64,000 nucleotides of DNA from Oscillospiraceae bacterium (GTDB lineage: Bacteria > Bacillota > Clostridia > Oscillospirales > Acutalibacteraceae), in contig CADARP010000005.1 in assembly GCA_902790325.1 (NCBI GenBank), forward strand, positions 63,199 through 127,198, written 5' to 3'. The notes below the pieces were generated by a model that saw nothing but the letters and a program-made list of their open reading frames with translations, ran no database searches and was not told where the DNA came from. The position numbers and the translations under genes were made by a program. Positions 9,372 to 19,900 of the stretch are shown piece by piece (within the stretch, counting starts at the first letter, position 1; every line of letters starts with the position of its first letter).

Positions 9372-9398
9372 CTGCGTATACGCTTCCGTGCGGGTACC

Positions 9399-9427
9399 AT
9401 TATACCTGAAGCGGCACGTTTTTGCAA
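9399..9427 (-). promoter_or_regulatory. SigA promoter for the metallophosphoesterase at 7944-9269
   Basis: On the minus strand TTGCAA (9422-9427), a 17-base spacer, TATAAT (9399-9404). The transcript would have a leader of about 120 bases. Confidence 0.7.
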
Positions 9428-9476
9428 GACGGGAAATCATTTTTTTGGACAGCTTTTCGGCAGACAGGAGATCGGT

Positions 9477-10349
9477 ATGACGGCTTTTATCAACATTCTT
9501 CTTTCCCTTTCGCTGCTGTTCGGCGGCGTACTTTCGCAGGCGGATTTCGTGTTTCATCCGGAGAAATACAACGCCGTGACGCTCGAAGCGACAGACCTGC
9601 CCGCGCCCGTGACGCAGCCGCAGGCGGACACATTCGTCCGCCTGTCCGAGGTCAATATGCATTATCGGGTTTACGGATCGGGCAAAGCGCCGCTGATCCT
9701 CGTGCACGGAAACGGCGGCAGCGTCAACAGCCTGCAGGAGGCTGCGGCGTATCTGGCGAACGACTTTACCGTCTATGTGCCCGAGAGCCGATGCCACGGC
9801 GAGAGCAGCGATCCGGGCGAGATCACGTATTCCCTTATGGCCAAAGACCTCAAAGAATTCATTGAGACGCTCGGGCTCGAAAAGCCCGTCGTTATGGGGC
9901 ACTCCGACGGCGCGATCAATGCGATCACGCTGGCGGCGGAGTATCCGGACGTCCCGCGCGCGATCATAGCCTGCGGCGCGAATTCGCACCCGAAGACGTT
10001 CAAACCGTACTTTCCGATCGGCGTCGCGGTGCGCAACCTTTTCAAAAAGGACAAGCTCAACGATCTGATGCTCATGCTGCCGGACTTTACGCCGGAATAC
10101 CTCGCGCAGATCACCTGTCCCGCGTACATCGTCAGCGGACAGCACGACATCCTGTGGGTGTCGGACACCGTATACATCGCAGAGCATATCCCGCACAGCG
10201 ACATGGCCGTCCTGCGCGGCGAGACGCACAGCTCCTATATGTCGCAGAACGGGAAAAAAGCCTATGTCCTTGCGCATACGTGGCTCGGCGGTCAGGGCAT
10301 GATCGGCAGTCCCGGAAACGAACAGAAAAAACGACCTGCTTCCGCTTGA
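9477..10349 (+). CDS. Secreted or anchored alpha/beta hydrolase
   Basis: 290 residues with a hydrophobic N-terminus (FINILLSLSLLFGGVLS). The alpha/beta-hydrolase core shows the oxyanion motif LVHGNGGS, the nucleophile elbow VMGHSDGA, an acid in SGQHDILW and the catalytic His in GETHSSYM. The substrate is unknown: esterase or lipase-like chemistry is likely. ATG 9477 has GGAG 6 bases upstream. It is flanked by a promoter and by a terminator whose hairpin starts inside the last codons. Confidence 0.88.
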   Translation: MTAFINILLSLSLLFGGVLSQADFVFHPEKYNAVTLEATDLPAPVTQPQADTFVRLSEVNMHYRVYGSGKAPLILVHGNGGSVNSLQEAAAYLANDFTVYVPESRCHGESSDPGEITYSLMAKDLKEFIETLGLEKPVVMGHSDGAINAITLAAEYPDVPRAIIACGANSHPKTFKPYFPIGVAVRNLFKKDKLNDLMLMLPDFTPEYLAQITCPAYIVSGQHDILWVSDTVYIAEHIPHSDMAVLRGETHSSYMSQNGKKAYVLAHTWLGGQGMIGSPGNEQKKRPASA

Positions 10350-10375
10350 AAAAACGGGGCAGGTCGTTTGGATAT
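10329..10375. terminator. Terminator overlapping the end of the hydrolase gene
   Basis: An 11-bp perfect stem, AAACGACCTGC (10329-10339) with GCAGGTCGTTT (10359-10369). The hydrolase stop codon lies in the loop. It also lies just past the end of the convergent deacetylase gene, so it may serve both. Confidence 0.7.
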
Positions 10376-10411
10376 ATCGGGGGTTGACAGAGCGGCAGAC
10401 GCGAACGCGGA

Positions 10412-11293
10412 TCATCTGCCTTTCATTTGAACAAGTTCGCGGTAGCTGATCAGTTCGATGCCCTGATCTTCAAAGTATTGGTGCGTGACGGGATCTTTCA
10501 TCAGTTCATATTCCCAGCCTCTGCGCTGCCATGTGCCGGTAATGTTCTGCAGCTCTTCGGTCGGCAGTGCGGGATGAATGAACGTCTCGGTGATGCCGGC
10601 GGGAATCTTGCCGTGGAACGCGAGGAACGCGTCGCGGAACTGCTCGTATGTGTCGAGACCTTTCAGGCTCTTGACCTGGTCGGTCAGGATCAGATAGTCG
10701 GGCGTGGGCACGTTGTAGAGCTTGCTCAATGCGCCGCAGAACCGGCAGAAGAAGCGATAGAGGTTCAGCGAAACGCCCTCCGGACAGAATTCGTCCTTCG
10801 GCGTGGTGCACATGCGGAAGGGGTACTTCATGTCGCGGCAGACCGCAAAGACCTTCGGCAGCATCAGGTATCTGCCGTTCATGCCGTAAAGGGAGCCCAT
10901 GTGGTTGTCGATCTGCGTGGGATGCATGCCCATCTTTTCGGCAAGCTCGATCTGCGCGCGGACCTCGGCGATCGCCTCGTCGTAGTCGCAGTGCGCCTCA
11001 AAGTCTTCGTTTTCCGGCCACATCCGACCCTCCGGCGTGCGCAGGGACTTGCCGTCCGTCAGCGGACCCCACGGCCAGCGCTCGCCCCATTCGTTCGTCA
11101 TCGTCAGATGCACGCCGATTGCGTACTGCGGGTGTTCGACGGCAAACTGCACCGCCGCCTTCGCCTCGGGGCAGGGCATCATGATGGTGGACGACACGAT
11201 GCTGCCCGTCTCGAACAGCTCGAAAATCGCTTCGTTTGCGGAGCGGCACATGCCGAAATCATCTGCGTTGATGATCAAATACCGTTTCTTCAT
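10412..11293 (-). CDS. ChbG/YdjC-family carbohydrate deacetylase
   Basis: 293 residues. The metal-site motifs of this family are present: IINADDFGMC near the N-terminus, GVHLTMT and PTQIDNHMGSLYG. Characterised members (ChbG) remove acetyl groups from chitobiose-like oligosaccharides in the cytoplasm. There is no signal peptide. Length fits the family. The start at 11293 has AGAAGGG upstream; an in-frame ATG 60 bases further up is less likely because it lies over the promoter. It has its own promoter downstream of the lipase-like gene. Substrate here is not known. Confidence 0.88.
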   Translation of the reverse strand: MKKRYLIINADDFGMCRSANEAIFELFETGSIVSSTIMMPCPEAKAAVQFAVEHPQYAIGVHLTMTNEWGERWPWGPLTDGKSLRTPEGRMWPENEDFEAHCDYDEAIAEVRAQIELAEKMGMHPTQIDNHMGSLYGMNGRYLMLPKVFAVCRDMKYPFRMCTTPKDEFCPEGVSLNLYRFFCRFCGALSKLYNVPTPDYLILTDQVKSLKGLDTYEQFRDAFLAFHGKIPAGITETFIHPALPTEELQNITGTWQRRGWEYELMKDPVTHQYFEDQGIELISYRELVQMKGR

Positions 11294-11324
11294 TCGGAAC
11301 CCTTCTTTCGATTTCGATGATCCT

Positions 11325-11353
11325 ATCATAGCGTTTTTGTCGGGATTTGTCAA
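11325..11353 (-). promoter_or_regulatory. SigA promoter for the deacetylase
   Basis: Minus strand TTGACA (11348-11353), 17-base spacer, TATGAT (11325-11330). The -35 overlaps the stop codon of the upstream lipase-like gene. Confidence 0.8.
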
Positions 11354-13086
11354 GAAGCCGCGAGACAGAAGATCTGCGTGCGTGATTTGTGCAGCTTCAG
11401 GTTCGGGAATTCGTCGTACCGCAGCGTGATGCTGCCGTAGCGGTTTTGCGCCGTCTGTCCGGTCGGCGACAGTGTGATCGTCTTTGATTGGCCGGGCAGA
11501 AGCAGGATGTTTTTCTGTTCCGTCCCGTACGGAAGATCGTTGAAATCAATCGACTTGACGTACACGGCATGGAAACGCGAGTGGTTTTGCAACACCGCGC
11601 GCACCGCGCCGTCCGCCGGGTGCAGGATCGACGCGGGCGAATCCTGCAGCGTCAGCGACACGTCGGACACGATCGAGCCTGTTTCGGAAAACTGCGGGTA
11701 TGCGGGATCGGAATAAACGTCCCGGATCTCCTCGGTGGTCAGGATCTTCAGCGACAGCTCGCGCGCACGTTTGTCCCAGTAGTTCTGACCGTGCATCTGC
11801 CCGTAAAAGACCCAGGTGTTTTCGGGCAGGAACGCGTTGGTCAGATCGATGCTGCCGGAGTAGGAAACGTGGTTGTGCGCCGGATCCCGACAGACGATCC
11901 GCGCGGGCGCATACGCGTCGTCGAAGTGCGCGCCGACCGGCAGGCACACGCCGCCGGACGCGCTTGCGGCGTCCACCAGCACGTCGCCGCTGCCGTGGCA
12001 GGTGACCAGCTCGCTGCCCTCGTTCACGATGGCATAGACCTGCGTGCCGCGGCTTTGCGCCGTTTGCAGGATCTCGGCGGTCCTTGCCATGACCGCTTGT
12101 TCCGCGTCGGCTTTTTCGATCATGGGCGCATTCTTTTCGGGATCGAGGAACTGCGCTTTTGCCGCCGCGTAATCTTTTGTCGCGCAGCAGCCCCAGAAGC
12201 CGACGCTGGAGATGAAATACGGCTTTATGTAATCCTCGGTCAGCGCCTGGAACACAAGACCGACCGAGCCGTCCGGCAGGAGGTTGAGCAGATATCCGAC
12301 GTCCGCTTCCATGCCGTAGTTGCACATCAGCATGTCAAGGATGTTGACGTTGTTGATGCGCGAAGGCGTTTCGGATGCGCAGAGCATTTCGTAAAAGATC
12401 TCGGAACCGCCGTAGGCAGGGGAGTTCATCAGCGCGTGATGCAGCTCGCCGTCCCGGCCGTATTTGTCCAGATAACAGAGGATCACGCTGCTGCCGAAGC
12501 TTGTTCCGGAGACGTTGACCTTGTCGCTGCCGGTCATCTTTTTGACGTCCCGGATGAACGCGTGCAGGTCGTCCGCCACGTCGATCGAGCTTCTGCGCCA
12601 GTCGTAGTGGAACACGAACGCACGGTCGCCGCCGACGATCTTTGCCGCGTCCCGCAGCATGGTCGTGCCGTATGTGGCATGGATGAGCTTGTGCGCTTTT
12701 TTGAGCGCGTCGTACGAGCTTTCCGCGGCGGTGGAAACAAGGGGCGAGATGTTGTGGACGGAGGTGCCGTCCGGATGCATGCGAAGCGGCTCGCCGACGT
12801 CGTACAGCAGTTTTGCCGAGACGCCGCGGATGCCCTCGGCGTCGCTGCGCGCGAAGGAGAGGACGATCTCCGCGATGTGCCGCAGACCGGAGAGGACGGT
12901 GCTGCCGATCGGCGGCCAGACGAGCTTCTCGGTCTTTTCTCCCTTGTCGAGATACAGCTCGCTTTCCAGAACGCCCGGGATCAGGATGACGGGACAGCCG
13001 GCCGCTTCGGGCTTTTCCGCGGCGAACACCGGCGTCGCGCCCAAAAGCAGCGCCGCGCACAGGCAGATGCACAGGACTTTTTTCAT
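11350..13086 (-). CDS. Secreted LCAT/lipase-like alpha/beta hydrolase
   Basis: 578 residues with a clear signal peptide (MKKVLCICLCAALLLGATPVFA). The next segment, CPVILIPGVLESELYLD, and a later HYDWRRSSIDVADDLHAF resemble lecithin:cholesterol acyltransferase-type lipases. The nucleophile elbow is NVSGTSFGSS and a possible catalytic His is near DPAHNHVSYSG. It should act on an external ester or lipid. The C-terminal ~110 residues are a beta-rich add-on. The start at 13086 has GGAGG 8 bases upstream. It is divergent from rmuC. Confidence 0.8.
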   Translation of the reverse strand: MKKVLCICLCAALLLGATPVFAAEKPEAAGCPVILIPGVLESELYLDKGEKTEKLVWPPIGSTVLSGLRHIAEIVLSFARSDAEGIRGVSAKLLYDVGEPLRMHPDGTSVHNISPLVSTAAESSYDALKKAHKLIHATYGTTMLRDAAKIVGGDRAFVFHYDWRRSSIDVADDLHAFIRDVKKMTGSDKVNVSGTSFGSSVILCYLDKYGRDGELHHALMNSPAYGGSEIFYEMLCASETPSRINNVNILDMLMCNYGMEADVGYLLNLLPDGSVGLVFQALTEDYIKPYFISSVGFWGCCATKDYAAAKAQFLDPEKNAPMIEKADAEQAVMARTAEILQTAQSRGTQVYAIVNEGSELVTCHGSGDVLVDAASASGGVCLPVGAHFDDAYAPARIVCRDPAHNHVSYSGSIDLTNAFLPENTWVFYGQMHGQNYWDKRARELSLKILTTEEIRDVYSDPAYPQFSETGSIVSDVSLTLQDSPASILHPADGAVRAVLQNHSRFHAVYVKSIDFNDLPYGTEQKNILLLPGQSKTITLSPTGQTAQNRYGSITLRYDEFPNLKLHKSRTQIFCLAAS

Positions 13087-13133
13087 GGAAAACGCCTCCA
13101 AACCATAGAATTCACATATACGCTTGCAAGACA

Positions 13134-13162
13134 AGCATAGCAAAACGGGGAAGATTTTTCAA
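13134..13162 (-). promoter_or_regulatory. SigA promoter for the lipase-like gene
   Basis: Minus strand TTGAAA (13157-13162), 17-base spacer, TATGCT (13134-13139). Confidence 0.7.
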
Positions 13163-13212
13163 GCCTTAAACAAAAAAGACCGGATTTGGGTAAAAAATGC
13201 TGCAGAAAAGAT

Positions 13213-13241
13213 TTGACGAACGCCGCAATATATGGTATACT
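13213..13241 (+). promoter_or_regulatory. SigA promoter, extended -10, for rmuC
   Basis: TTGACG (13213-13218), a 17-base spacer ending in TATGG, TATACT (13236-13241). The start codon of rmuC is 33 bases downstream. Confidence 0.8.
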
Positions 13242-13274
13242 ATCTCCAATATTCAACTGTGGAGTAGTATACAT

Positions 13275-14486
13275 ATGGATTTGCTGCTTTGGGTCGCCGC
13301 CGCGCTGGCGGGAATCTGCGCCGTTCTGCTGCTTGTGCTGCTCTTGCAGGTCGCACAACTGCGGCGCACGCACGCCGATCCGTCGGAAAAACTGGCGGTT
13401 CTGGCCGACCGGCTGTCGCAGACGGGCGCATCCGTTTCGGCGGAGTTCGAGCGCAGCCGCCGCGAGCAGGCGCTCTTTCAGGAGCAGCTTCGCCGGCAGA
13501 CCGGCGAGGAGCTCGACGCCATGGCCAAGCAGATCGAGAGACTGCGCGCCGACAACTACGAGCAGATGCACCGCATGCAGGAGAGCAACGAAAAAAAGCT
13601 CGACGAAATGCGCAGGACCGTGGACGAGAAACTGACCGAGACGCTCGGCACGCGCCTGGACGCTTCGTTCAGGACGGTTTCGCGTCAGCTCGAGAGCGTG
13701 TACAAATCGCTGGGCGAAATGAAGGAGCTGTCCACGGGCGTGACGGACAACGTGACTGCGCTCAACCGTGTGCTGACCAACGTCAAGGCCAGAGGCACAT
13801 GGGCGGAGGTACAGCTGCGGGCGGTGCTCGATCAGACGATCCCCGGCATGTACGTCGAGAATTACGCGCCCGACCCGCTCGCAAAGGATCGCGTGGAGTT
13901 CGCGGTGCGCATCCCGTCGACGCAGGGGAGCGAGGCGATGCTGCCGATCGACTCCAAGTTCCCGATGGAGGACTATGTGCGCTACTGTCACTATGCCGAG
14001 TCCGGCGACGCGCAGGCGGCCGCGGCCGCGCGCAAGGCGCTTGAAACGGTCGTTCTGCATGAGGCGCGGACGGTCGCAAAATACATCCAGGTACCGCAGA
14101 CGACGCCGTTCGCGATCCTGTATCTGGCGACGGAGGGGCTGTACGCCGAGATCCTGTCGTCCCGATCCGGACTTGCGGAGCGCATCCAGCGCGAGTGCGG
14201 CGTGCTGCTGGCGGGACCTTCGACGATCACCGCACTGCTCAATTCCCTGGCGCTGGGTTTCCGCGCCGTGGCGGTGAATGAAAAGGCAAACGAGGTGCGG
14301 CTGCTGCTCGCGGCTGCGCGGCAGCAGTATGACAAATTCGGCGACGTGCTGCAGAAGGCGCGCAAGAAGATCGACGAGGCGGGGCGTTCTCTGGACGAGG
14401 CGCAGGACCGCAACCGGATCATCGCCGGAAAACTCAGAAGCGTGGAAACGATCGGCGACGAACAGGCCGACGCGCTTCTCGGCTGA
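13275..14486 (+). CDS. rmuC: DNA recombination protein RmuC homologue
   Basis: 403 residues. An N-terminal membrane helix (DLLLWVAAALAGICAVLLLVLLLQV) is followed by a long charged coiled coil (residues ~35-150) and the conserved RmuC domain: RGTWAEVQL, PIDSKFPMEDY, VPQTTPFAILYLATEGLYAEIL and GPSTITALLNSLALGFR. RmuC family proteins are membrane-attached and limit inversions at short repeats; a nuclease-like fold is proposed. The start at 13275 gives the expected N-terminal anchor and has GGAG 10 bases upstream. It is followed 53 bases later by the GH3 operon without an obvious terminator. Confidence 0.93.
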   Translation: MDLLLWVAAALAGICAVLLLVLLLQVAQLRRTHADPSEKLAVLADRLSQTGASVSAEFERSRREQALFQEQLRRQTGEELDAMAKQIERLRADNYEQMHRMQESNEKKLDEMRRTVDEKLTETLGTRLDASFRTVSRQLESVYKSLGEMKELSTGVTDNVTALNRVLTNVKARGTWAEVQLRAVLDQTIPGMYVENYAPDPLAKDRVEFAVRIPSTQGSEAMLPIDSKFPMEDYVRYCHYAESGDAQAAAAARKALETVVLHEARTVAKYIQVPQTTPFAILYLATEGLYAEILSSRSGLAERIQRECGVLLAGPSTITALLNSLALGFRAVAVNEKANEVRLLLAAARQQYDKFGDVLQKARKKIDEAGRSLDEAQDRNRIIAGKLRSVETIGDEQADALLG

Positions 14487-14539
14487 ACACGGAAACAATC
14501 CTCACAACTGACTTTTGATAGATGGAGATGGTGAAACGG

Positions 14540-16981
14540 ATGCTCAAACACAAATATATCCTGGAACAAATGACTTTGGAAGAAAAAGCGTCCTTGTGCG
14601 ACGGTGCGGATTTCTGGCACCTGAAGGCGATCGAACGCCTGGGACTTGATCCGATCATGGTGTGCGACGGGCCGCACGGCCTGCGCAAGCAGGATGCGGA
14701 ACATAAGAACGGCTCCATCGGCTTGGGCAACGCCGTTCCCGCGACCTGCTTCCCGACCGCCTGCACCACGGCGTGCTCCTGGGACCCGGGTCTTGTGCGG
14801 GAAATGGGCAGAGCGCTCGGCGAGCGGTGCCTGGCGGAGGGCGTCTCCGTGCTGCTCGGCCCCGGGACGAACATGAAGCGTTCCCCGCTGTGCGGACGCA
14901 ACTTTGAGTATTTTTCCGAGGATCCCGTGCTGGCCGGCGAGCTGGCGAGCGGCTGGATCGAGGGCGTGCAGGAGATGGGCGTCGGCGCCTCTCTCAAGCA
15001 TTTTGCCGCCAACAATCAGGAAACGCGCCGCATGACGGTTTCGTCCGTTGTGGACGAGCGCGCGCTGCGCGAGATCTACCTGACCGCGTTCGAGAAGGCG
15101 GTCAAGCACGCGCGTCCCTGGACGGTCATGAATGCGTACAATCAACTGAACGGAACGTACTGCTCCGAAAACGCGTACCTGCAGACGCAGGTGCTGCGCA
15201 AGGAATGGGGCTTTGACGGCGTCGTGGTTTCCGACTGGGGCGCGGTCAATGACCGTGTCGCCGGACTCAAGGCGGGCAACGATCTCGAAATGCCTTCCTC
15301 CGCCGGCGTCGGCACGCGGAAAATCGTTGACGCGGTGCGCGCGGGAACGCTGGATGAGGCGGTTCTGGATGCGCGCGTCGACAACATCGTCGACCTGATC
15401 CTGCGCGCGATGCAAAACAGAAAACAAGTCACGGTGGACGAAAAGGCGCAGCACGCGCTGGCACGGCGGATCGCCGGCGAGTCTATGGTGCTTTTGAAAA
15501 ACGAAGACGGCGTACTGCCTCTGCGCAAGGGACAGAAGCTCGCCGTGATCGGCGAGATGGCGCACAAGCCGCGCTATCAGGGCGCGGGCAGTTCGCTGAT
15601 CCAGCCGACCAGGATCGACAACGCGCTCGAAAGCCTGCGCCGCGAGGGATACGACGTCATTTATGCGCGCGGCTATCGCGGCGGCAGCCAGGAGGCCGAC
15701 ACGGCGCTGCTGGATGAGGCAGTCGCAGCGGCGGCACGCGCGGACGTCGCAATCGTTTTCGTCGGTCTGACGGACGATTTTGAATCGGAGGGCTTCGACC
15801 GCACGCACATGTCCATGCCGCGTCCGCACAACATGCTGGTGCGCGCCGTGGCCGAGGCCAATCCCGACACGGTCGTCGTGCTGGCGGGCGGTTCTCCGGT
15901 CTCGATCCCGTGGCTCGACAAGGTCAAGGGACTGCTCAACAGCTATCTCGGCGGTCAGGCGGGCGGCGCGGCTGTGGCGGATCTGCTCACCGGACGCGTC
16001 AATCCCTCCGGCAAGCTGGCCGAGACCTATCCGATCTGTGAGCGCAGCGCACCCTGTGCGGACAACTTCCCCGGCAATCCCGCCACGGTGGAATACCGCG
16101 AGAGCATCTACATCGGCTATCGTTATTATGAAAAAGCAGACAAGAAGGTGCGGTTCCCGTTCGGTTACGGACTGTCCTATACGCAGTTCCGCTATTCCGA
16201 TCTGCGGCTCGACAACCGTGAAATGGCGGACAACGAGCGTTTGACGCTGTCCTTCCGCGTCAAGAACACAGGCGACCGGGACGGCGCGGAAACGGCGCAG
16301 ATCTACGTCGCCGACTGCGAAAGCACGGTGTTCCGCCCCGTCAAGGAGCTCAAGGCGTTCAAGAAGGTTTTCCTCAAAGCGGGCGAAGAAAAGCGCATCA
16401 CCGTCACGCTCGGCAAGCGCGCGTTCGCTTACTACAATACGCTGATCCACGACTGGCATGTCGAGAGCGGCGCGTTCGACATTCTGGTCGGCGCGTCGAG
16501 CGCGGATATCCGCCTGCGCGACACGGTCACGGTGCGTTCCACACGGCCGGATGTGCCGATCCCCGATTTCCGTGAAACGGCGCCGGATTATTACACCGGC
16601 AACGTGCAGCACATCCCGGCGGAGGAATTTGAAGCTGTATTCGGCGCAAAGCTTCCCAATCCGCAGAAGGCGGGCAAGGTGGAACTGACCGGCAATATCG
16701 AGGATGCGCAGAATACGAAGTGGGGCGGGCGCGTGCACAAGGCGGTGCAGATGATTACCCGCGCCGTGGACAAGGGCAATTCCGGCATGGCGCAGGCTGT
16801 GGCGACGCAGACGCCCGTGCGCAACTTCATATCGATGAGCGGCGGTTTGTTCAACGAAGACATGGCCGACGGCTTATTGCAGATCCTGAATGACGACAAA
16901 CCGCTCGAGGGCGTGGGAAAGATCGCCAAAGGCGTTCCGCATGTCGTGCGCAATCTCGGCGATTTCTTGAAGACCATTTGA
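14540..16981 (+). CDS. GH3-family beta-glycosidase
   Basis: About 813 residues. An N-terminal GH3 barrel begins MTLEEKASLCDG. GVVVSDWGAVND holds the nucleophile Asp of the family. The alpha/beta-sandwich second domain (KLAVIGEMAHKPRYQGAGSS) and a fibronectin III-like domain (LSFRVKNTGDRDGAETAQIYV) follow, plus ~100 extra C-terminal residues. No signal peptide is seen, so it is probably cytoplasmic, cutting imported beta-glucosides or xylosides. The start is ambiguous between 14522, 14528 and 14540; the last is chosen because GGTGA lies 5 bases before it. It is 13 bases upstream of the double phosphoesterase and likely cotranscribed with it. Confidence 0.9.
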   Translation: MLKHKYILEQMTLEEKASLCDGADFWHLKAIERLGLDPIMVCDGPHGLRKQDAEHKNGSIGLGNAVPATCFPTACTTACSWDPGLVREMGRALGERCLAEGVSVLLGPGTNMKRSPLCGRNFEYFSEDPVLAGELASGWIEGVQEMGVGASLKHFAANNQETRRMTVSSVVDERALREIYLTAFEKAVKHARPWTVMNAYNQLNGTYCSENAYLQTQVLRKEWGFDGVVVSDWGAVNDRVAGLKAGNDLEMPSSAGVGTRKIVDAVRAGTLDEAVLDARVDNIVDLILRAMQNRKQVTVDEKAQHALARRIAGESMVLLKNEDGVLPLRKGQKLAVIGEMAHKPRYQGAGSSLIQPTRIDNALESLRREGYDVIYARGYRGGSQEADTALLDEAVAAAARADVAIVFVGLTDDFESEGFDRTHMSMPRPHNMLVRAVAEANPDTVVVLAGGSPVSIPWLDKVKGLLNSYLGGQAGGAAVADLLTGRVNPSGKLAETYPICERSAPCADNFPGNPATVEYRESIYIGYRYYEKADKKVRFPFGYGLSYTQFRYSDLRLDNREMADNERLTLSFRVKNTGDRDGAETAQIYVADCESTVFRPVKELKAFKKVFLKAGEEKRITVTLGKRAFAYYNTLIHDWHVESGAFDILVGASSADIRLRDTVTVRSTRPDVPIPDFRETAPDYYTGNVQHIPAEEFEAVFGAKLPNPQKAGKVELTGNIEDAQNTKWGGRVHKAVQMITRAVDKGNSGMAQAVATQTPVRNFISMSGGLFNEDMADGLLQILNDDKPLEGVGKIAKGVPHVVRNLGDFLKTI

Positions 16982-16994
16982 TCGGAGGTATACA

Positions 16995-19900
16995 TTGGCT
17001 ATGCGTAAGGTATTAACGGCTGCACTTTCGGTGTTCGTATGCGCGGCGCTGCTGTTCTCGACCGTTTCGACAGCGTTCGACGGCACGGACCGTGCGCCGC
17101 TTCAGGTGGGCATTCTGTCCGACATCCATTATTATGCCGAAAAGATGACCGGAAACTGGTGCGACGCGTTCATGCACTATGCGGAGAACGCGCTCTCGGA
17201 GCGTTATGAAACGCCCGCGATATTGGAATCCGCGCTGTCTGCGTTGACGGCGCACGCCGAGGAGAACGGGATGAAATACGTGTTCATCCCGGGCGATCTG
17301 ACGGCGAACGGCGAATACGACGCGCACGTGGAACTGGCTGCCCGTCTGGAGCGGTTCGAGGAGGAAACGGGTCTTTCCGTGATCGTGACCAACGGCAACC
17401 ACGACATCAACAACTTCAACGGCATCACGTTTGAAAGTGGAAAGAAGGAAGCGGCACGCATCACAACGCCGGACGAATTCCGTGAGATCTATCAAAACCT
17501 CGGCTTCGATCTGGCATACCATACTTATACGCCCCAAAACGGGCGTGCGGGGATGCTGTCCTATTCCGTGCGCCTGGACGGCGGTTACCGTCTGATCGTT
17601 CTGGACGTGAACAAATACACCGCGGACGTGACCGGGAACGGCACGGATTCCAAAGAGACCGGCGGCGGTATCACGGACGGTCTGATGGAATGGGCGCTCG
17701 CGGAGATCGAAGACGCGAAAGCATGCGGCGAAGCGGTCATCGGTATGGAGCACCACAGTCTCGTGGAGCATTTCAAAAATCATTCCTCCATCTTCCAGCT
17801 TTTCGTCGTCGACGACTGGCAGGAGCGCGCCGAGGCGTTTGCCGACGCGGGACTGCACTACATGGTGACCGGCCATATGCACGACACGAGCATCACGGAT
17901 TGGGTCAGCGACAGCGGCAACGTGGTTTACGACATCAGCACTTCGTCGCTCACCGGCTATCCCAACCTGTTCCGTGAGATCAAGTTTGACAACGCGGACG
18001 GACTGACCGCGGATATTCAGACGTACGACGTGGATTGCGTGACGCCCGTCACGGTGCGCGGCACAGAGTATGCGCGCCCGTTCCGCGACACGTTCTCGTT
18101 CGTTCATATGTTCAAGACCGGCATCGACGATCTGGCGATCAGTTTCCTGGATGATATTCTCACGGATCTGTTCAACGCGATCGAGACGGAAGGCGGTCTG
18201 TTCGGCGCGATTAAGAAGCTCTATCATGTGGATGTGGAAGAGATCCTTTCGCACTACGTGGACGTGCGGCTCGGCCCGATCGATATTTTTACGATGCGGA
18301 ATGTGATGAGCTTTTTGAACGATCTGGACAGCCAGATCTGCGACAAGGTGTTCAGCAGCCGCGAGGATGTTGAGGCGCTTGTGCGTGAGCTTGTGAACAG
18401 TCTGATGGACTTCCGGGTTTCCGACCTGCCCTGCACGAAGTATATCGACACGCTCGGCTTCGGTGATCCGGGCAGACCCGGCACGCTGCAGGACGTGGCA
18501 TATACGCTGATCGCAACGCTCTTTGCCGGCAATCAGACGCTCGAGGACGACGCGTTCATGCGGGATGTGCTGGACAACTTCCGCAACCGCAACGCGATGG
18601 AGGATCTGTTCAATGTGCTGTACGACGTGCTGCTGAACGATATTCTCCAGGATCGTCTTCTCGGACAGCTTCAGTTCAATATCGACACGCTCTTCCCGAC
18701 CGGAACGCTTGGCCACATTTCCATGACGGTGCTCGACGAGTGCCTGTCGCTTGTGTTCCACGGCGATAAGAGCTATACCAATGTAATCAACAGTGTGCTC
18801 GGGCTGGGACTTGTTCCGGGCATGATGAGCATCAACGGCATCGCCGATCATCTGATCGAGGAATACATGACGCAGAGTCAGTTTGACGGCATGGGCGAGA
18901 CGCTTGCCTCGATGCTCGAGGATATGATGACCGATCACGGCGACGGCGAGGATCTGACGCGTCTGCTGACGGATGACCCGCATCCGGTGGAAGCGACGCG
19001 CGCAAACTGGCGCCTTCCGTCGATCGTGACCGTTACGACCGGCACGGACGCCGAGACGACGCGCAGCATCAGTTGGTACACGAAGTTCAGCGTGACCGGT
19101 TCCGACATCGAGATCGTACCGTACAGCGCGAACCCGTCCTTCAGCGGATCGCCGACCAGAGGCGGCGTGAACGCGACGAGCGAGCGGCACGACCGCTTCT
19201 ATCCCGGCGCTGACCTGGGCGTGCTCGGATTTATGGATACAAAGGTTCCGCTGGTGCGCCACACGGTGGAAGTGACCGGTCTGAACAGCGGCGCCAAATA
19301 CAGCTACCGCGTCGGCGACGCGGAAAAGGGCTGGTGGAGCGAGCCGGGCGTGCTGGACATGGCGGACGGTTCGCAGAACGTCACGTTCCTGCATGTGACC
19401 GACCCGCAGTCGCAGAACGCCGCGCAGTATGAGCGGTTCCACTCGGTTCTGAAGACGGCATTCTCTCTGTATCCCGATACGGATCTTGTGGTCAGTTCCG
19501 GCGACCAGGTGGATAACGGCGCCAACGTCAACCAGTGGCAGGCGCTCGCGGACGTGTCGTCCGACGTGTTGATGTCAACGGTCTTTATGCCGACGACCGG
19601 CAACCACGAAAAGTCGGACGGCGCGCTCGACCAATACTTTGTGCTGCCCAATGTCCCGCAGCAGGACAGGGACGGCGGCGTCTATTACGATTACGATTAC
19701 AACAACGTCCACTTCATGGTGCTCAATACGAACGACGCGACGTCCAAGGACGGCCTGTCCGAGACGCAGCTCAACTGGCTGCAGGACAGCGCGAAATCGA
19801 GCGACGCGCAGTGGAAGATCGTGGTGCTGCACAAGGCCGTTTATTCCAACGGCTCGCACTATGACGACAAGGAAGTCGTCGCCATGCGCAAGCAGTTCAA

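Noticed and set aside
13991-16738. Long open frame (915 codons) on the minus strand across rmuC and GH3
   Set aside because: It is the antisense shadow of GC-rich GH3 coding sequence; it has no ribosome binding site and low-complexity Arg/Ala/Leu-rich composition.
17013-19442. 809-codon minus-strand frame opposite the double phosphoesterase
   Set aside because: Shadow frame: the plus-strand protein has complete catalytic motifs; the opposite frame has none.
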